In this document: one piece after another, positions 17,578 through 27,044 of the stretch
How the letters are laid out: each line of letters opens with the position of its first letter
Numbering within the stretch: position 1 is the first letter of the stretch
Source: Photobacterium sp. GB-56
GTDB taxonomy: Bacteria > Pseudomonadota > Gammaproteobacteria > Enterobacterales > Vibrionaceae
Direction of reading: 5' to 3'
Length of the DNA stretch: 64,000 nt
Assembly: GCF_003026105.1 (NCBI RefSeq)
Contig: NZ_PYNW01000002.1
Location: 1 to 64,000, forward strand
The notes under the pieces: model-generated
The model's database searches: none
What the model saw: only the letters and a program-made list of their open reading frames with translations
Told to the model about the DNA's origin: nothing
Made by a program: the position numbers and the translations under genes

Positions 17578-18446
17578 TAGTGGTTATGTGGAAGGCTTTC
17601 ATTTTACAAAATTGCTCCCAGATGCTTATAAAATAATGCTTGATTTTTAGAATAGTAGATTTGACCAGTGTTTAACTTAGTTATCCACAAAAACTGTGGA
17701 TAAGTGTGTTGATTTCATCTTGTAAACGTATTGGAGAGTGGTAGTTTGCATTCATCACTTTGTTATGTTTGAGAGGGATGATGATAAAAAGGTACTAATT
17801 TCAAATACTATTATTGACTAGATGCATATCTATAAGAGCCATTGTTAAGCAGACAGATATTACTGATGGTTGCTTTTCATTGAGCTAAAAAATTGAACAG
17901 AATAGGTATAAGCTGTGGATGTAAACGTTAATGTTTAATTGTTTTTTAAAGGTTAACGGTATGAAGCTTAGATGTTTCTTTGAAGGGGAGAGCATAATAC
18001 GTGTTACAACATGGTCGGTCAATTGATCTGGATTCATTTTTCTGCTTTATATTAATATTTAGGTAATAATTTCATAAAAAGAGATAAAAAAAATCATATA
18101 TTTTTTAATTTTTTTGCTCATTGTGAAATTCACCATTTAATAATATTAAATACAATATTGTTATTAATTAATGAGTTATGGTTTTATTTCTGCGGTGGTA
18201 AACATCAATATTCTGAAATTCAGAACGACATATAACCCTGGCTTATTTATCCTTCATTTATATTCACGTGGTAACTTTTACCTTGCCTGCCCTTCGCTTT
18301 ATGATTCATTCCACATTAAGTTCCTGGATTCGAGTCAGGCATTTAAACTTATGATTTAAGATAAGGGTACTTAATGCCTACACGTCAAATTTAGCTTAAC
18401 GTTTTGCTTATAAGTTGAGTTAGCTTTTTACAATATAATGTTGTTT
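17578..18446. other. Gene-poor AT-rich region with DnaA-box-like sites
   Basis: No convincing gene. TTATCCACA at 17681-17689 and its exact reverse complement TGTGGATAA at 17695-17703 are two perfect DnaA boxes in inverted order, 5 bases apart. A further TGTGGAT lies at 17914-17920. The stretch 18050-18180 is extremely A/T-rich. A short open frame at 18171-18359 lacks a ribosome-binding site and looks accidental. Confidence 0.6.
17681..17703. promoter_or_regulatory. Inverted pair of DnaA boxes
   Basis: Two perfect 9-mers (TTATCCACA and TGTGGATAA) separated by AAAAC. The same 23 bases could also fold as a hairpin. Whether DnaA binds cannot be told from sequence alone. Confidence 0.5.
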
Positions 18447-18575
18447 GCTTCAATATTAGTTAGTTAAGACCCAAAGGGGGCTATTTACAGACTGTTGTAA
18501 ATAGTTGTGGTCTTTTATTCTGTGAGTCATGTTTGGTGTTCAAACTCTTAGTATTCACTTAACTAATATTGAAGC
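18447..18575. repeat. 129-bp nested inverted repeat, possibly a MITE-like element or structured RNA
   Basis: The outer arms are GCTTCAATATTAG followed by TTAGTTAAG (18447-18468) and CTTAACTAATATTGAAGC (18558-18575), an 18-bp match with a 4-base insertion in the left arm. Inside are AAGACC/GGTCTT (18466-18471, 18509-18514) and a perfect CTATTTACA/TGTAAATAG stem (18481-18489, 18496-18504), followed by TCTTTTATT. No ORF fits it. No clear target-site duplication is seen. Confidence 0.55.
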
Positions 18576-18624
18576 TATTTTTTTATCTGCAATTTAGTTT
18601 CTTCATCGCAAGTATTTCCAGTAG

Positions 18625-18660
18625 TTGACATTACTAATGGTCTATCCACAATGTAAACAG
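18625..18660 (+). promoter_or_regulatory. Possible uvrB promoter with overlapping DnaA-like box
   Basis: TTGACA at 18625-18630 is a consensus -35. Seventeen bases later ACAATG is a poor -10. TATCCACA (18643-18650) overlaps the spacer and -10. No LexA box (CTGT-N8-ACAG) is visible in the 150 bases upstream of uvrB. Confidence 0.35.
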
Positions 18661-18685
18661 TAATTTATTGCTGGATATGTAATTT

Positions 18686-20713
18686 ATGAGCGACTTATTT
18701 TCTCTTGCTTCTGAATATTCACCATCAGGCGATCAACCTACCGCTATTGCTCAATTGGTTGATGGTTTAGATTCAGGACTAGCGCACCAAACGTTACTTG
18801 GCGTAACAGGTTCAGGTAAAACTTTTACCGTGGCTAATGTTATTGCCCAAGCTAATCGACCGACTTTGATCCTTGCACCAAATAAAACGTTGGCAGCACA
18901 GTTATATGGTGAGATGAAAGAGTTCTTTCCAAATAGTGCTGTAGAATACTTTGTATCCTACTATGACTATTACCAGCCCGAAGCGTATGTGCCTACAACG
19001 GACACATTCATTGAAAAGGATGCGTCGGTTAATGCGCATATTGAGCAGATGCGACTATCAGCAACCAAAGCATTAATGGAACGACGCGATGTTATTATTA
19101 TCGCTTCTGTGTCTGCGATCTATGGTTTGGGTGATCCTGATTCTTACCTAAAAATGATGCTACATGTTCGGCGTGGTGATTTTCTTGATCAGCGTGACAT
19201 TCTTCGTCGTCTGGCTGAGTTGCAATATACCCGTAATGATATGGCCTTTGAGCGCGGTACTTTTCGAGTTCGTGGGGAAGTGATTGATATTTTCCCTGCA
19301 GAGTCAGAAAAAGAAGCGATTCGTCTTGAGTTATTTGATGATGAAGTGGAATGTATTTCATCCTTTGATCCCCTGACTGGCAGTATCACGCATCGTGATA
19401 TGCCGCGTACTACTATTTACCCTAAAACACACTATGTGACGCCACGAGAGAAAATCTTAGACGCGATTGAAGGGATAAAAAAAGAACTGGTTTTGCGCAA
19501 AGAGCAGTTTTTAGGAAACAATAAACTCGTCGAAGAGCAGAGAATTAGTCAGCGCACACAATTCGATATTGAGATGATGAATGAGCTAGGTTTTTGCTCT
19601 GGTATTGAAAACTACTCACGTTATCTTAGTGGGCGTGCTGAGGGTGAGCCACCACCAACATTGTTTGATTACTTACCTGCTGATGGCTTACTGATCATTG
19701 ATGAATCACACGTAACTGTGTCGCAAATTGGCGCGATGTACCGTGGTGATCGCTCTCGTAAGGAAAACTTAGTTGAATATGGATTCCGTCTTCCTTCTGC
19801 GCTTGATAACCGACCGATGAAGTTTGAAGAGTTTGAATCGTTAGCGCCTCAAACGATTTATGTGTCAGCCACACCGGGTAATTATGAGATTGAAAAGTCG
19901 GGTAATGATATAGCAGAGCAGGTGGTACGCCCAACGGGATTACTTGATCCTGAAATTGAAGTACGCCCTGTTGGTACACAAGTGGATGATTTGCTTTCTG
20001 AAATACATATTAGAGAGAAAAAAGGTGAGCGAGTATTAGTTACAACCCTTACTAAGCGTATGGCAGAAGATCTCACTGAGTACCTTACAGAGCATGGTGT
20101 GAAGGTGCGTTACTTACACTCTGATATTGATACCGTAGAGCGGGTGGAAATTATTCGCGATTTACGATTAGGTGAGTTTGATGTGCTAGTGGGCATTAAC
20201 TTATTGCGCGAAGGGTTAGACATGCCCGAAGTGTCATTAGTTGCGATTCTAGACGCTGATAAAGAAGGTTTTTTGCGATCTGAACGTTCATTAATACAGA
20301 CGATTGGTCGAGCTGCTCGTAATATAGAGGGTAGAGCGATTCTGTATGGTGACCGTATTACAGGTTCAATGGCGCGTGCAATTAACGAAACCCAGCGACG
20401 TCGTGAAAAGCAAATTGAATATAACCTTGAGCACGGTATTACACCTCAAAAGTTGAATAAGAAAATTGGTGACATTCTTGAATTAGGCGCTCCAAGTTCA
20501 CGAGGAAAGTCGCGAAATAGAGCGGCAGATCTTCACAAAGTGGCAGAAAGCAAAGGAACGTATTCAGCGCTTTCGCCACAAGAGCTCGAATCACAAATTC
20601 AAGTACTGGAAAAACAAATGTACGACTTTGCACAAAATCTTGAATTTGAACAAGCGGCAGAAACACGCGATAAGATCCATAAACTAAGGCAGCAATTTAT
20701 CGCCAATAGTTAA
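18686..20713 (+). CDS. uvrB: Excinuclease ABC subunit B
   Basis: Damage-recognition helicase of nucleotide excision repair. It is loaded by UvrA and recruits UvrC. At 675 residues it matches the family. Visible features: GVTGSGKT (Walker A, about 39-46), the beta-hairpin around [16 protein letters not shown] that inserts at the lesion, IIDESHVT (Walker B), [10 protein letters not shown], helicase motifs V and VI ([24 protein letters not shown]), and a C-terminal UVR domain ([19 protein letters not shown]) that binds UvrC. The start is ATG 18686 with a weak GGAT upstream. It lies next to luxO, as in other Vibrionaceae, with qrr1 in between. Confidence 0.98.
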   Translation: MSDLFSLASEYSPSGDQPTAIAQLVDGLDSGLAHQTLLGVTGSGKTFTVANVIAQANRPTLILAPNKTLAAQLYGEMKEFFPNSAVEYFVSYYDYYQPEAYVPTTDTFIEKDASVNAHIEQMRLSATKALMERRDVIIIASVSAIYGLGDPDSYLKMMLHVRRGDFLDQRDILRRLAELQYTRNDMAFERGTFRVRGEVIDIFPAESEKEAIRLELFDDEVECISSFDPLTGSITHRDMPRTTIYPKTHYVTPREKILDAIEGIKKELVLRKEQFLGNNKLVEEQRISQRTQFDIEMMNELGFCSGIENYSRYLSGRAEGEPPPTLFDYLPADGLLIIDESHVTVSQIGAMYRGDRSRKENLVEYGFRLPSALDNRPMKFEEFESLAPQTIYVSATPGNYEIEKSGNDIAEQVVRPTGLLDPEIEVRPVGTQVDDLLSEIHIREKKGERVLVTTLTKRMAEDLTEYLTEHGVKVRYLHSDIDTVERVEIIRDLRLGEFDVLVGINLLREGLDMPEVSLVAILDADKEGFLRSERSLIQTIGRAARNIEGRAILYGDRITGSMARAINETQRRREKQIEYNLEHGITPQKLNKKIGDILELGAPSSRGKSRNRAADLHKVAESKGTYSALSPQELESQIQVLEKQMYDFAQNLEFEQAAETRDKIHKLRQQFIANS

Positions 20714-20756
20714 TTGGTTATTGGCTATTTTTCTTGTGGATCTTGAATTTTGGGTA

Positions 20757-20862
20757 AAAAAAAGCCAACCGATAAAAAAGGTTCGGTTGGCGTCATTGTT
20801 TTAGTGAAAAAAATCCACAAACAACGTCAGTTGGCTAGGTTGACTCTTAAATTAAGAGTCAC
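20757..20862 (-). ncRNA. qrr1: Qrr1-type quorum-regulatory small RNA
   Basis: The minus strand reads GTGACTCTTAATTTAAGAGT (first hairpin), then the Qrr core CCTAGCCAACTGACGTTGTT (about 20821-20840), then a terminator stem GCCAACCGA/TCGGTTGGC followed by eight Ts (ends near 20757). The core is the segment that pairs with luxR/hapR-type and aphA mRNAs in Vibrio. The length of about 106 nt, the location divergent from luxO and the sigma-54 promoter directly upstream all match Qrr1. With Hfq it should repress the LuxR-family master regulator at low cell density. The exact 5' end is inferred from promoter spacing. Confidence 0.93.
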
Positions 20863-20872
20863 GTTATATAAA

Positions 20873-20889
20873 GCATGTAGTGTGCCAAC
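20873..20889 (-). promoter_or_regulatory. Sigma-54 promoter of qrr1
   Basis: The minus strand reads TTGGCACACTACATGCT: GG at 20886-20885 and GC at 20874-20873, with 10 bases between, matching TGGCAC-N5-TTGC. The predicted start of transcription is near 20862. Phospho-LuxO is the expected activator. Confidence 0.88.
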
Positions 20890-20983
20890 TTTTAAAAGTC
20901 GTATTTTTTTATACAATCCAGCGTGTTTTCTGTCTTTGGGTAGCACTTATTTGCTTGTGCTACAGCACAAATAAAAACAAATA

Positions 20984-21011
20984 TTCGCAATTTGCGAATC
21001 AATTTGCGAGT
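20984..21011. promoter_or_regulatory. Candidate LuxO binding sites between qrr1 and luxO
   Basis: TTCGCAATTTGCGAA (20984-20998) is a perfect palindrome, followed closely by the half-site AATTTGCGAG (21001-21010). It resembles the TTGCA-W3-TGCAA sites bound by LuxO in Vibrio. It lies about 100 bases upstream of the qrr1 sigma-54 promoter, the expected enhancer distance. Confidence 0.6.
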
Positions 21012-21103
21012 CAATATGAGATAATTGAAAAAAAAGAAATCTATCCCCCATATTTTTTTCTATTGATTACAATTAGTTTAAGGGGCTTGTTTTAGGAGGA
21101 GCA

Positions 21104-22558
21104 ATGGAGAGCAGAATGCAGCAACGCCAAGTATTAATGGTTGAAGATACAGCGTCAGTTGCGGCCTTGTACAAATCTTACTTAAACCCTCTTGGACTTA
21201 ATGTAAGCATTGTTGGTACAGGGAAGGAAGCACTGAGCTTTATTCAAGATATAATTCCTGATCTAATTTTATTAGATCTCCGTTTACCTGATATGACGGG
21301 AATGGAAGTGCTTGAACGTGTGAGAAAAGAGCACGGTAATGTTCCTGTTGTAATAATGACTGCACATGGTTCGATTGATATAGCGGTTGAAGCTATTCGT
21401 TATGGCGCACAAGACTTTTTAATTAAACCTTGTGAGGCTGATCGATTACGAATTACGGTAAACAAAGCGCTTAAAGCCGAAAGTAAATCGAATACCAGTA
21501 CTCAATCCAAGCAATCAGATGGAGCACAATACCAAGGATTTATTGGTAATAGTTTACCAATGCAGGCGGTATATCGCGTTATTGAATCTGCAGCTTCAAG
21601 TAAAGCGACGGTATTTATCACGGGTGAAAGTGGTACGGGTAAAGAAGTGTGTGCAGAAGCGATTCATGCAGCCAGCCCACGTCATGATAAACCGTTTATT
21701 GCTCTAAACTGTGCTGCTATACCTAAAGATCTCATTGAAAGTGAATTGTTTGGCCATGTAAAAGGTGCCTTTACAGGAGCTTCAACGGAGCGACAAGGTG
21801 CCGTTGAAATGGCACATCATGGTACGCTAATGCTTGATGAGCTATGCGAAATGGATCTTGATTTGCAAAGTAAATTGCTACGATTTATTCAAACTGGAAC
21901 CTATCAAAAAGTCGGCTCATCAAAAATGAGTAGTGTTGATGTCCGTTTTGTTTGTGCAACTAACCGAAACCCTTGGGAGGAAGTGCAAGAAGGCAGATTT
22001 CGAGAAGATCTTTACTACCGTTTACATGTTATTCCTATCTCTTTACCGCCGTTACGGGAGCGTGGCGGAGATATTATAGAGATTGCTCATGCATTATTAG
22101 GTTTGATGTCGTTGGAAGAAGGTAAAAGCTTTAGTCGTTTTTCTGAGCCAGTTTTACGGTTATTTGAGTCCTACTCTTGGCCTGGTAATGTACGTGAATT
22201 ACAAAATGTGATCCGTAATATTGTGGTTTTAAATACTGATGATGAAGTCAAACTTGAAATGGTTCCGCCGCCTATTAATTCAATTAACGGTGTAGAAATT
22301 GCATCTTATCCTAAGGCTCTACCTGAGAAAGTACAGAGAGAAAGCCTTGCTGATGAATCTATTTATTCACATGATCATCATAAAAATAAAATTGAGCCGC
22401 TCTGGGTTGTAGAAAAAAGAGCGATACAATGGGCGATTGATGCTTGCGATGGCAATATTCCAAGAGCCGCAGGCTTACTAGAAGTCAGTCCATCAACGAT
22501 ATATCGTAAATTGCAATCTTGGCAAGACACTAATACCAGTGCTAGGGAGATGGATTAA
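21104..22558 (+). CDS. luxO: Quorum-sensing sigma-54 response regulator LuxO
   Basis: A 484-residue NtrC-family activator. The receiver domain (about 8-125) has the phospho-acceptor Asp58 in [10 protein letters not shown], with MTAHG and IKP as the other receiver signatures. The central AAA+ domain has GESGTGKE (Walker A), GAFTGA (the loop that contacts sigma-54), [10 protein letters not shown] (Walker B) and an R-finger region at FREDLYYRL. The C-terminal Fis-type helix-turn-helix is [21 protein letters not shown]. The start is preceded by AGGAGG. Phosphorylated through LuxU at low cell density, it switches on Qrr RNAs. The qrr1 gene is immediately divergent. The luxU start follows its stop directly. 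Confidence 0.98.
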   Translation: MESRMQQRQVLMVEDTASVAALYKSYLNPLGLNVSIVGTGKEALSFIQDIIPDLILLDLRLPDMTGMEVLERVRKEHGNVPVVIMTAHGSIDIAVEAIRYGAQDFLIKPCEADRLRITVNKALKAESKSNTSTQSKQSDGAQYQGFIGNSLPMQAVYRVIESAASSKATVFITGESGTGKEVCAEAIHAASPRHDKPFIALNCAAIPKDLIESELFGHVKGAFTGASTERQGAVEMAHHGTLMLDELCEMDLDLQSKLLRFIQTGTYQKVGSSKMSSVDVRFVCATNRNPWEEVQEGRFREDLYYRLHVIPISLPPLRERGGDIIEIAHALLGLMSLEEGKSFSRFSEPVLRLFESYSWPGNVRELQNVIRNIVVLNTDDEVKLEMVPPPINSINGVEIASYPKALPEKVQRESLADESIYSHDHHKNKIEPLWVVEKRAIQWAIDACDGNIPRAAGLLEVSPSTIYRKLQSWQDTNTSAREMD

Positions 22559-22918
22559 ATGCCAACAACGATAAATTCTGAGACAATTAAACGCCTTGCT
22601 GATGAAGTTGGTGAGGACACCGTGTCATTGCTATTAAATGTTTTCAGTGATGAATTAGAACAGTATTCAAAGCAATTATCGGCACATCCTTCCGTTGATC
22701 AAATTGGCGAAATTAGCCATGCAATAAAAAGTAGCGCCGCAAGTTTTGGCGCGGACGATTTAGCATTAATGGCACAAGAATGTGAATATCGAGTAAAACA
22801 AGGACAAGATGATTGGATGATTGACCATTTGCCTGAATTTAGACAAATGGTCGAAGGTATGGTGGTTGAATATAAGCAACTAGCAGGAAACAATGAGCTT
22901 ATCAACCGCATGCTTTAA
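22559..22918 (+). CDS. luxU: Phosphorelay protein LuxU (HPt)
   Basis: A 119-residue histidine phosphotransfer protein that passes phosphate from the quorum-sensing hybrid kinases to LuxO. EISHAIKSSAASFGADDLA contains the phosphorylated His54 in the usual H-x-x-K-S-S-A context. The rest is a four-helix bundle. It starts at the base after the luxO stop, so the two are translated together. The last 39 bases overlap the 3' end of yvcK on the opposite strand. Confidence 0.96.
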   Translation: MPTTINSETIKRLADEVGEDTVSLLLNVFSDELEQYSKQLSAHPSVDQIGEISHAIKSSAASFGADDLALMAQECEYRVKQGQDDWMIDHLPEFRQMVEGMVVEYKQLAGNNELINRML

Positions 22919-23758
22919 CTTGTCTCGGTCATGTCTCCACTCATGATTACTGGATGCAAGATCTTCAATTTGCAGATTAAATTTATTGTTTAAATCTGTA
23001 TGAAGTTTATCGGTCAAGATTGTATCTATCTTGCGTCCATTCATTGCTCTTTCACACCAATGTAACATGGTCTCTAGTGACATTTTCCCAGCAGGGCCAT
23101 GTTCCTTATCTAGGTTAGTAATAAACACGATTTGTGCGTTACTGTTTTTTAACGCGATACCTAAATCACGTAACAGTAAGATAGGCATAACGCTTGTTAA
23201 GAAACTACCAGGGCCGAGTAATATCAAATCAGCTTGATTGATTGCGTTTAAAGCTTCTTTTGTTGCCGGCACTGCGGGCTCAAGATAAAGACGTTTAGGT
23301 ACTTCTTGTAATTCATCAACACTGGTTTCACCATTTATAATCTCGCCACTGTAGGTAATGGCAGCGAGATCTGATGGGTGTTCTGACATTGGAATGATCT
23401 GAGTTTCAACATTTAGCATATCTCGGATCAGATTAATGGCATCAAGTGGGCGAATTGAGAGGTTATCTAATGCTGTAAGCATTAAGTTACCGAGGTTATG
23501 ACCATTCAACTCACCATTACCTTTAAAACGGTATTCAAAAATCATCGAACCAATCGATGGCTCTGTAATTAATTGATTAATACAGTTACGCATATCGCCC
23601 CAAGCAATACCGCCTTGGCAAGCTCTAATACGACCCGTTGAACCACCATTATCGGTTGTTGCGACAATACCCGTTACTTTTGAACCGTAACAAGAAAGCG
23701 AGGATAAGATCCGTCCTAGGCCATGACCGCCACCGATGGCAACAATATTCTTTTTCAA
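22880..23758 (-). CDS. yvcK: YvcK/CofD-like protein (gluconeogenesis factor family)
   Basis: A 292-residue cytoplasmic protein of the YvcK/YbhK family, which binds UDP-sugars and is needed for growth on gluconeogenic carbon sources and for cell-wall balance in Bacillus. Seen here: VAIGGGHGLGRILSSL (residues 5-20, nucleotide-sugar loop), TTDNGGSTGRIR (about 34-45), GDMRNCI, NGELNGHNLGNLMLTAL (about 84-100) and ILLGPGSFLTSVMPILL (about 178). All are core family motifs shared with CofD. It runs convergent to luxU with overlapping 3' ends and has no operon partner. A catalytic activity has not been established for the family. Confidence 0.92.
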   Translation of the reverse strand: MKKNIVAIGGGHGLGRILSSLSCYGSKVTGIVATTDNGGSTGRIRACQGGIAWGDMRNCINQLITEPSIGSMIFEYRFKGNGELNGHNLGNLMLTALDNLSIRPLDAINLIRDMLNVETQIIPMSEHPSDLAAITYSGEIINGETSVDELQEVPKRLYLEPAVPATKEALNAINQADLILLGPGSFLTSVMPILLLRDLGIALKNSNAQIVFITNLDKEHGPAGKMSLETMLHWCERAMNGRKIDTILTDKLHTDLNNKFNLQIEDLASSNHEWRHDRDKLKHAVDKLIVSC

Positions 23759-23882
23759 TTTATCTGCCTTAAGTATAGTGTTGGCTTTTTAATATTGCTT
23801 ATAAGCGTTCAGGTTATCAAAAAATGTATTGTATTGCATTTTTTGCTGTGTAAATTACCTGTGGTATCTCACTTAAAATAGA

Positions 23883-24458
23883 TTAGTGGCTTGTTTTAAT
23901 CATACTCATTAAATAATCGTAAGTATTCAAACAGGTTGGCTTATTGAGTAAATGCTGCTTATCGATAGTAGGTAACGGTAATATTTCTAACCAACGTTGA
24001 CATAACCAGCTGAGGTTATTGAAGTCTTTGGATTTGTATAGCTCATCAAGATCAGGGAATTTTTCAAACATTTTCTTCAGCCGAATCGCAAGTAATTGTT
24101 GCTCTTTATTGATTGCGATTTCTTCCCAGCAGGGTAAAGGCGTCGTTTCTCCCCAAAAAACACCATCGGTTGTTTGTTTTATCGACTGGATCTTAAAGTT
24201 ATTATGACCTGAAACGGTGAGTTTTATAAACGGGGAGCCTTGCTCTTGGTTGAAATCATCAATCGTGACACGAGTACCGATATGAAATAAATGTTGAGCT
24301 TCCTTTCGATTGCTATACATACAAATACCTAACCCATCTTTTGAAGCGAGTGCCGCTTTCAAGGTAGGTGTTTGATCGACTGGCGAGATATAGATTTGCA
24401 TCCGACCAGTAGGAAGAACATGGCGCTTTTGAAAAAGTAGCGGTAATACTTTAGCCAT
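23883..24458 (-). CDS. Lon N-terminal-domain protein (LON substrate-binding domain only)
   Basis: A 191-residue protein with the Lon substrate-binding fold and nothing of the ATPase or protease. The N-terminus KVLPLLFQKRHVLPTGRMQIYI, the LGICMYS strand and IGTRVTIDDF follow the usual domain order, and the second half is a helical bundle (LLAIRLKKMFEKFPDLDEL). I start at ATG 24458 (MAKVLPLL) because GGAG lies just before it and overlaps the four codons of the longer ORF. Stand-alone proteins of this type are conserved in Vibrionaceae; their role is unknown, perhaps binding unfolded peptides. It is flanked by long spacers, so it is probably monocistronic. Confidence 0.85.
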   Translation of the reverse strand: MAKVLPLLFQKRHVLPTGRMQIYISPVDQTPTLKAALASKDGLGICMYSNRKEAQHLFHIGTRVTIDDFNQEQGSPFIKLTVSGHNNFKIQSIKQTTDGVFWGETTPLPCWEEIAINKEQQLLAIRLKKMFEKFPDLDELYKSKDFNNLSWLCQRWLEILPLPTIDKQHLLNKPTCLNTYDYLMSMIKTSH

Positions 24459-24670
24459 AAGGAACTCCATAGTAAGATTAGCAATGCCTAGCTATGTAGA
24501 CAATGCAAAACTAATGCCGACTAAAAGTTAAGGCGTTCACGTGGCTTTATCATTGAGTTCATGAGCTTTTAATCAAAGTGTGTCTGCTTTTGACTTAATT
24601 TTAAGTTAATCAAGCTTAATGTTGATTGCAGTTTGAAAATCAACATTTGCAAAATAACATTAGTTCAGTG

Positions 24671-24898
24671 TTATTTTTGACGCTCAATTATTGATAATGC
24701 CGTGTCGGTAGGAAGCAGTTCTAAATGCCCTAACTCATCAAAATACCAACCTTTTATGAGCCCTTTATCACGCATATCTATAAAACCATCAATGACTTGC
24801 TGAGCAGCATTTTGTGCTGACTCTGCATCAATACCGTCTTCTCGCTGTAAATAGAGAGCGATATCTTCGATTGAAGCCGATTCCATTATATTTGCCAT
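24671..24898 (-). CDS. Small conserved-looking hypothetical protein
   Basis: A 75-residue acidic, all-helical protein (ASIEDIALYLQREDGI, AQNAAQQVIDGFIDMRDKGL), ending in an ELGHLELLPTD turn. A good ribosome-binding sequence (GAGGGT) lies 3 bases before the ATG, and codon use resembles the neighbours, so it is probably real. No catalytic or binding motif is seen. I do not recognise the family. It is single, with spacers on both sides. Confidence 0.65.
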   Translation of the reverse strand: MANIMESASIEDIALYLQREDGIDAESAQNAAQQVIDGFIDMRDKGLIKGWYFDELGHLELLPTDTALSIIERQK

Positions 24899-25239
24899 AA
24901 TACCCTCACTTTTATTGGTAAATTGTGGCTTAAATTATTAACTAGTATTGTCGTGATCTTACTCGAAAGGTAGAATACAGAGTGTTTTTTTCCAATATTT
25001 GTCAAATACGGAAAAACTCTGATACTTTTATATTAAGAAATGCTGTTGTGTAATATTATTTCAAGGAATGATTTGCTTTGCATAACTGCCATAACTCCGA
25101 GCATTTTTCACTAAGTTACTAAGTGATGTTGGACATTATATATACGTCCAAAAGTTGATAGGTGATTAATGCCAGTGACGATTTGTCACCAGGGTTTATT
25201 TAGAAATGAATTGACCTCCCGTATTTGGAAAGGTGTTCC
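24899..25239 (+). promoter_or_regulatory. moaA promoter region and structured leader, candidate molybdenum-cofactor RNA element
   Basis: No gene. Around 25095-25190 several stems nest around one junction. GCATT (25101-25105) pairs with AATGC (25168-25172) and encloses TCACT/AGTGA (25108-25112, 25122-25126) and TGGAC/GTCCA (25130-25134, 25146-25150). GTGAC/GTCAC (25175-25179, 25185-25189) follows. The moaA genes of many gamma-proteobacteria are preceded by the Moco RNA motif, so the leader is a candidate, but I could not check it against the consensus. Confidence 0.4.
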
Positions 25240-26229
25240 GTGGCGAAACAATTAGAAGATAGTTTCCATCGTAAGTTTTACTACTTGCGACTCTCTGTTA
25301 CAGATGTCTGTAACTTCAAATGTACCTATTGCTTGCCAGATGGCTATCATCCAACAGAAAAGAAAAAACCTTCTTTTCTAACATTGGATGAGATTCAGCG
25401 AGTTGCATCAGCGTTTGCTGAGTGTGGCACCAGTAAAATACGTATCACAGGTGGTGAGCCGAGTTTACGTCGTGATTTTACTGATATCATCAAAACGGTA
25501 GCTGAAATTCCTGGGATCAATAAAGTAGCGACAACCACTAATGGTTATCGTATGGCTAAGCACGTCCACGAATGGCGCGATGCTGGCTTAACGCATATCA
25601 ATGTGAGTGTTGATAGTCTTGATCCTAAAATGTTTTATCAAATTACCGGTGAGAATATGTTCCATCAGGTAATGGATGGCATTGATGCGGCTTTTGATGC
25701 TGGCTTTGAGCAAGTTAAAATCAATACGGTACTTCTTAAAGACCTTAATTCACAAGAGTTACCTAAGTTTTTAGAGTGGATTAAAACTCGCCCAATTCAA
25801 TTACGTTTTATTGAATTGATGCAAACTGGCGAAATGGACAGTCTTTTTCAAAATCATCACCTTTCAGGGGTGAGTATTCGTAATCATTTGATCGCTAATG
25901 GTTGGCTACTGAAAATAAAAGGTAGTAATGATGGCCCAGCACAAGTTTTTTGTCACCCCGATTATATGGGCGAAATTGGCTTGATCATGCCTTACGAAAA
26001 GAATTTCTGTCAAAGCTGCAACCGTTTACGAATTTCTGCGAAAGGCAAATTACATCTTTGTTTGTTTGGTGAACAAGGTGTTGAGTTGCGTGATTTACTG
26101 GCAAGTGATGATCAAAAAGAATTATTAATTGCACGTATTCAAGCAGGGCTAGGTGAAAAAGCGGTAAGCCATTTCTTGGATGAAGGCAAAACAGGTATGA
26201 CGCCAAACCTAGCATCCATTGGCGGTTAA
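25240..26229 (+). CDS. moaA: GTP 3',8-cyclase MoaA (molybdenum cofactor step 1)
   Basis: Radical-SAM enzyme that, with MoaC, converts GTP to cyclic pyranopterin monophosphate. I start at GTG 25240 (MAKQLEDSF, 329 residues). It is preceded by AAAGG and gives the usual family length, whereas the TTG at 25225 adds five extra residues. CNFKCTYC (about 22-29) holds the SAM cluster. The C-terminal [10 protein letters not shown] with a later LCLFG Cys holds the second 4Fe-4S cluster that binds substrate. The tail ends in the essential Gly-Gly (ASIGG). It begins the operon moaA-moaC-moaD-moaE. Confidence 0.97.
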   Translation: MAKQLEDSFHRKFYYLRLSVTDVCNFKCTYCLPDGYHPTEKKKPSFLTLDEIQRVASAFAECGTSKIRITGGEPSLRRDFTDIIKTVAEIPGINKVATTTNGYRMAKHVHEWRDAGLTHINVSVDSLDPKMFYQITGENMFHQVMDGIDAAFDAGFEQVKINTVLLKDLNSQELPKFLEWIKTRPIQLRFIELMQTGEMDSLFQNHHLSGVSIRNHLIANGWLLKIKGSNDGPAQVFCHPDYMGEIGLIMPYEKNFCQSCNRLRISAKGKLHLCLFGEQGVELRDLLASDDQKELLIARIQAGLGEKAVSHFLDEGKTGMTPNLASIGG

Positions 26230-26319
26230 TTCTGTCTACTTTTCCTAATTTTAGAGAACCTAGTTGAGATAAATATCTCTACTAGGCTTCGTATCGCTTC
26301 GTTGAGGAACGATTAAATA

Positions 26320-26799
26320 ATGAATCAATTTACACACATTAATGCATCAGGTGAAGCCAACATGGTTGATGTTTCTGCTAAAGCGGAAACCGTTCGTGAA
26401 GCACGTGCAGAAGCTTTTGTTCATATGGCAGCAGAAACGTTAGAGCTGATTGTGTCAGGTCAGCATCATAAAGGTGATGTGTTCGCAACAGCGCGCATTG
26501 CTGGCATTCAAGCGGCCAAAAAAACATGGGATCTGATCCCACTTTGTCATCCGTTGCTACTTTCGAAAGTTGAAGTACAGTTAGAAGCGATTCCAGCTGA
26601 AAACAAAGTCCGTATTGAGTCTTGCTGTAAGCTAGCGGGTAAAACGGGTGTAGAGATGGAAGCATTAACTGCTGCTTCTGTTGCTGCATTAACGATTTAT
26701 GATATGTGTAAAGCGGTACAAAAAGATATGGTAATTAGCCAAGTGCGTCTGCTAGAAAAAACAGGCGGTAAATCAGGTCACTTTAAGGTAGAAGCATGA
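26320..26799 (+). CDS. moaC: Cyclic pyranopterin monophosphate synthase MoaC
   Basis: A 159-residue enzyme that turns the MoaA product into cPMP. The signature motifs are [16 protein letters not shown] (about 15-30), [16 protein letters not shown] (about 72-87, with the catalytic His) and [25 protein letters not shown] (residues in the 105-130 range). The family length is about 160. It lies 90 bases after moaA, with no moaB between them. Its stop overlaps the moaD start (ATGA). Confidence 0.97.
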   Translation: MNQFTHINASGEANMVDVSAKAETVREARAEAFVHMAAETLELIVSGQHHKGDVFATARIAGIQAAKKTWDLIPLCHPLLLSKVEVQLEAIPAENKVRIESCCKLAGKTGVEMEALTAASVAALTIYDMCKAVQKDMVISQVRLLEKTGGKSGHFKVEA

Positions 26800-27041
26800 T
26801 TAAGGTTCTCTTTTTTGCTCAAGTAAAAGAGCTTGTAGGTACTGATAGCCTTGAAATTGATATGGTTTATTCTACAGCTGATGCGCTACGTGAAGCATTG
26901 GCAACACGTGGCGATAAATGGCAATTGGCATTAGAATCAGGCAAGTTACTTGTTGCTGTCAATCAAACTATTTGTTCACTAGATACGCCATTAACTGATG
27001 GTGATGAAGTCGCATTTTTTCCACCAGTAACAGGGGGATAA
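26796..27041 (+). CDS. moaD: Molybdopterin synthase small subunit MoaD
   Basis: An 81-residue ubiquitin-like sulfur carrier. The C-terminal Gly-Gly (FPPVTGG), whose last Gly is thiocarboxylated by MoeB, is intact. The beta-grasp start [14 protein letters not shown] and [23 protein letters not shown] follow the family. The start overlaps the moaC stop. It pairs with MoaE, encoded next, to form molybdopterin synthase. Confidence 0.96.
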   Translation: MIKVLFFAQVKELVGTDSLEIDMVYSTADALREALATRGDKWQLALESGKLLVAVNQTICSLDTPLTDGDEVAFFPPVTGG

Positions 27042-27044
27042 GTG

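Noticed and set aside
18171-18359. 62-codon plus-strand frame in the pepE-uvrB gap
   Set aside because: No ribosome-binding site, odd composition and no conserved-looking segment.
18580-18685. LexA (SOS) box upstream of uvrB
   Set aside because: No CTGT-N8-ACAG match; the nearest candidates have wrong spacing.
20756-20792. The stem at 20764-20792 as a uvrB terminator
   Set aside because: The T-tract is on the minus strand, where it ends qrr1; the plus strand has no T-run after the stem.
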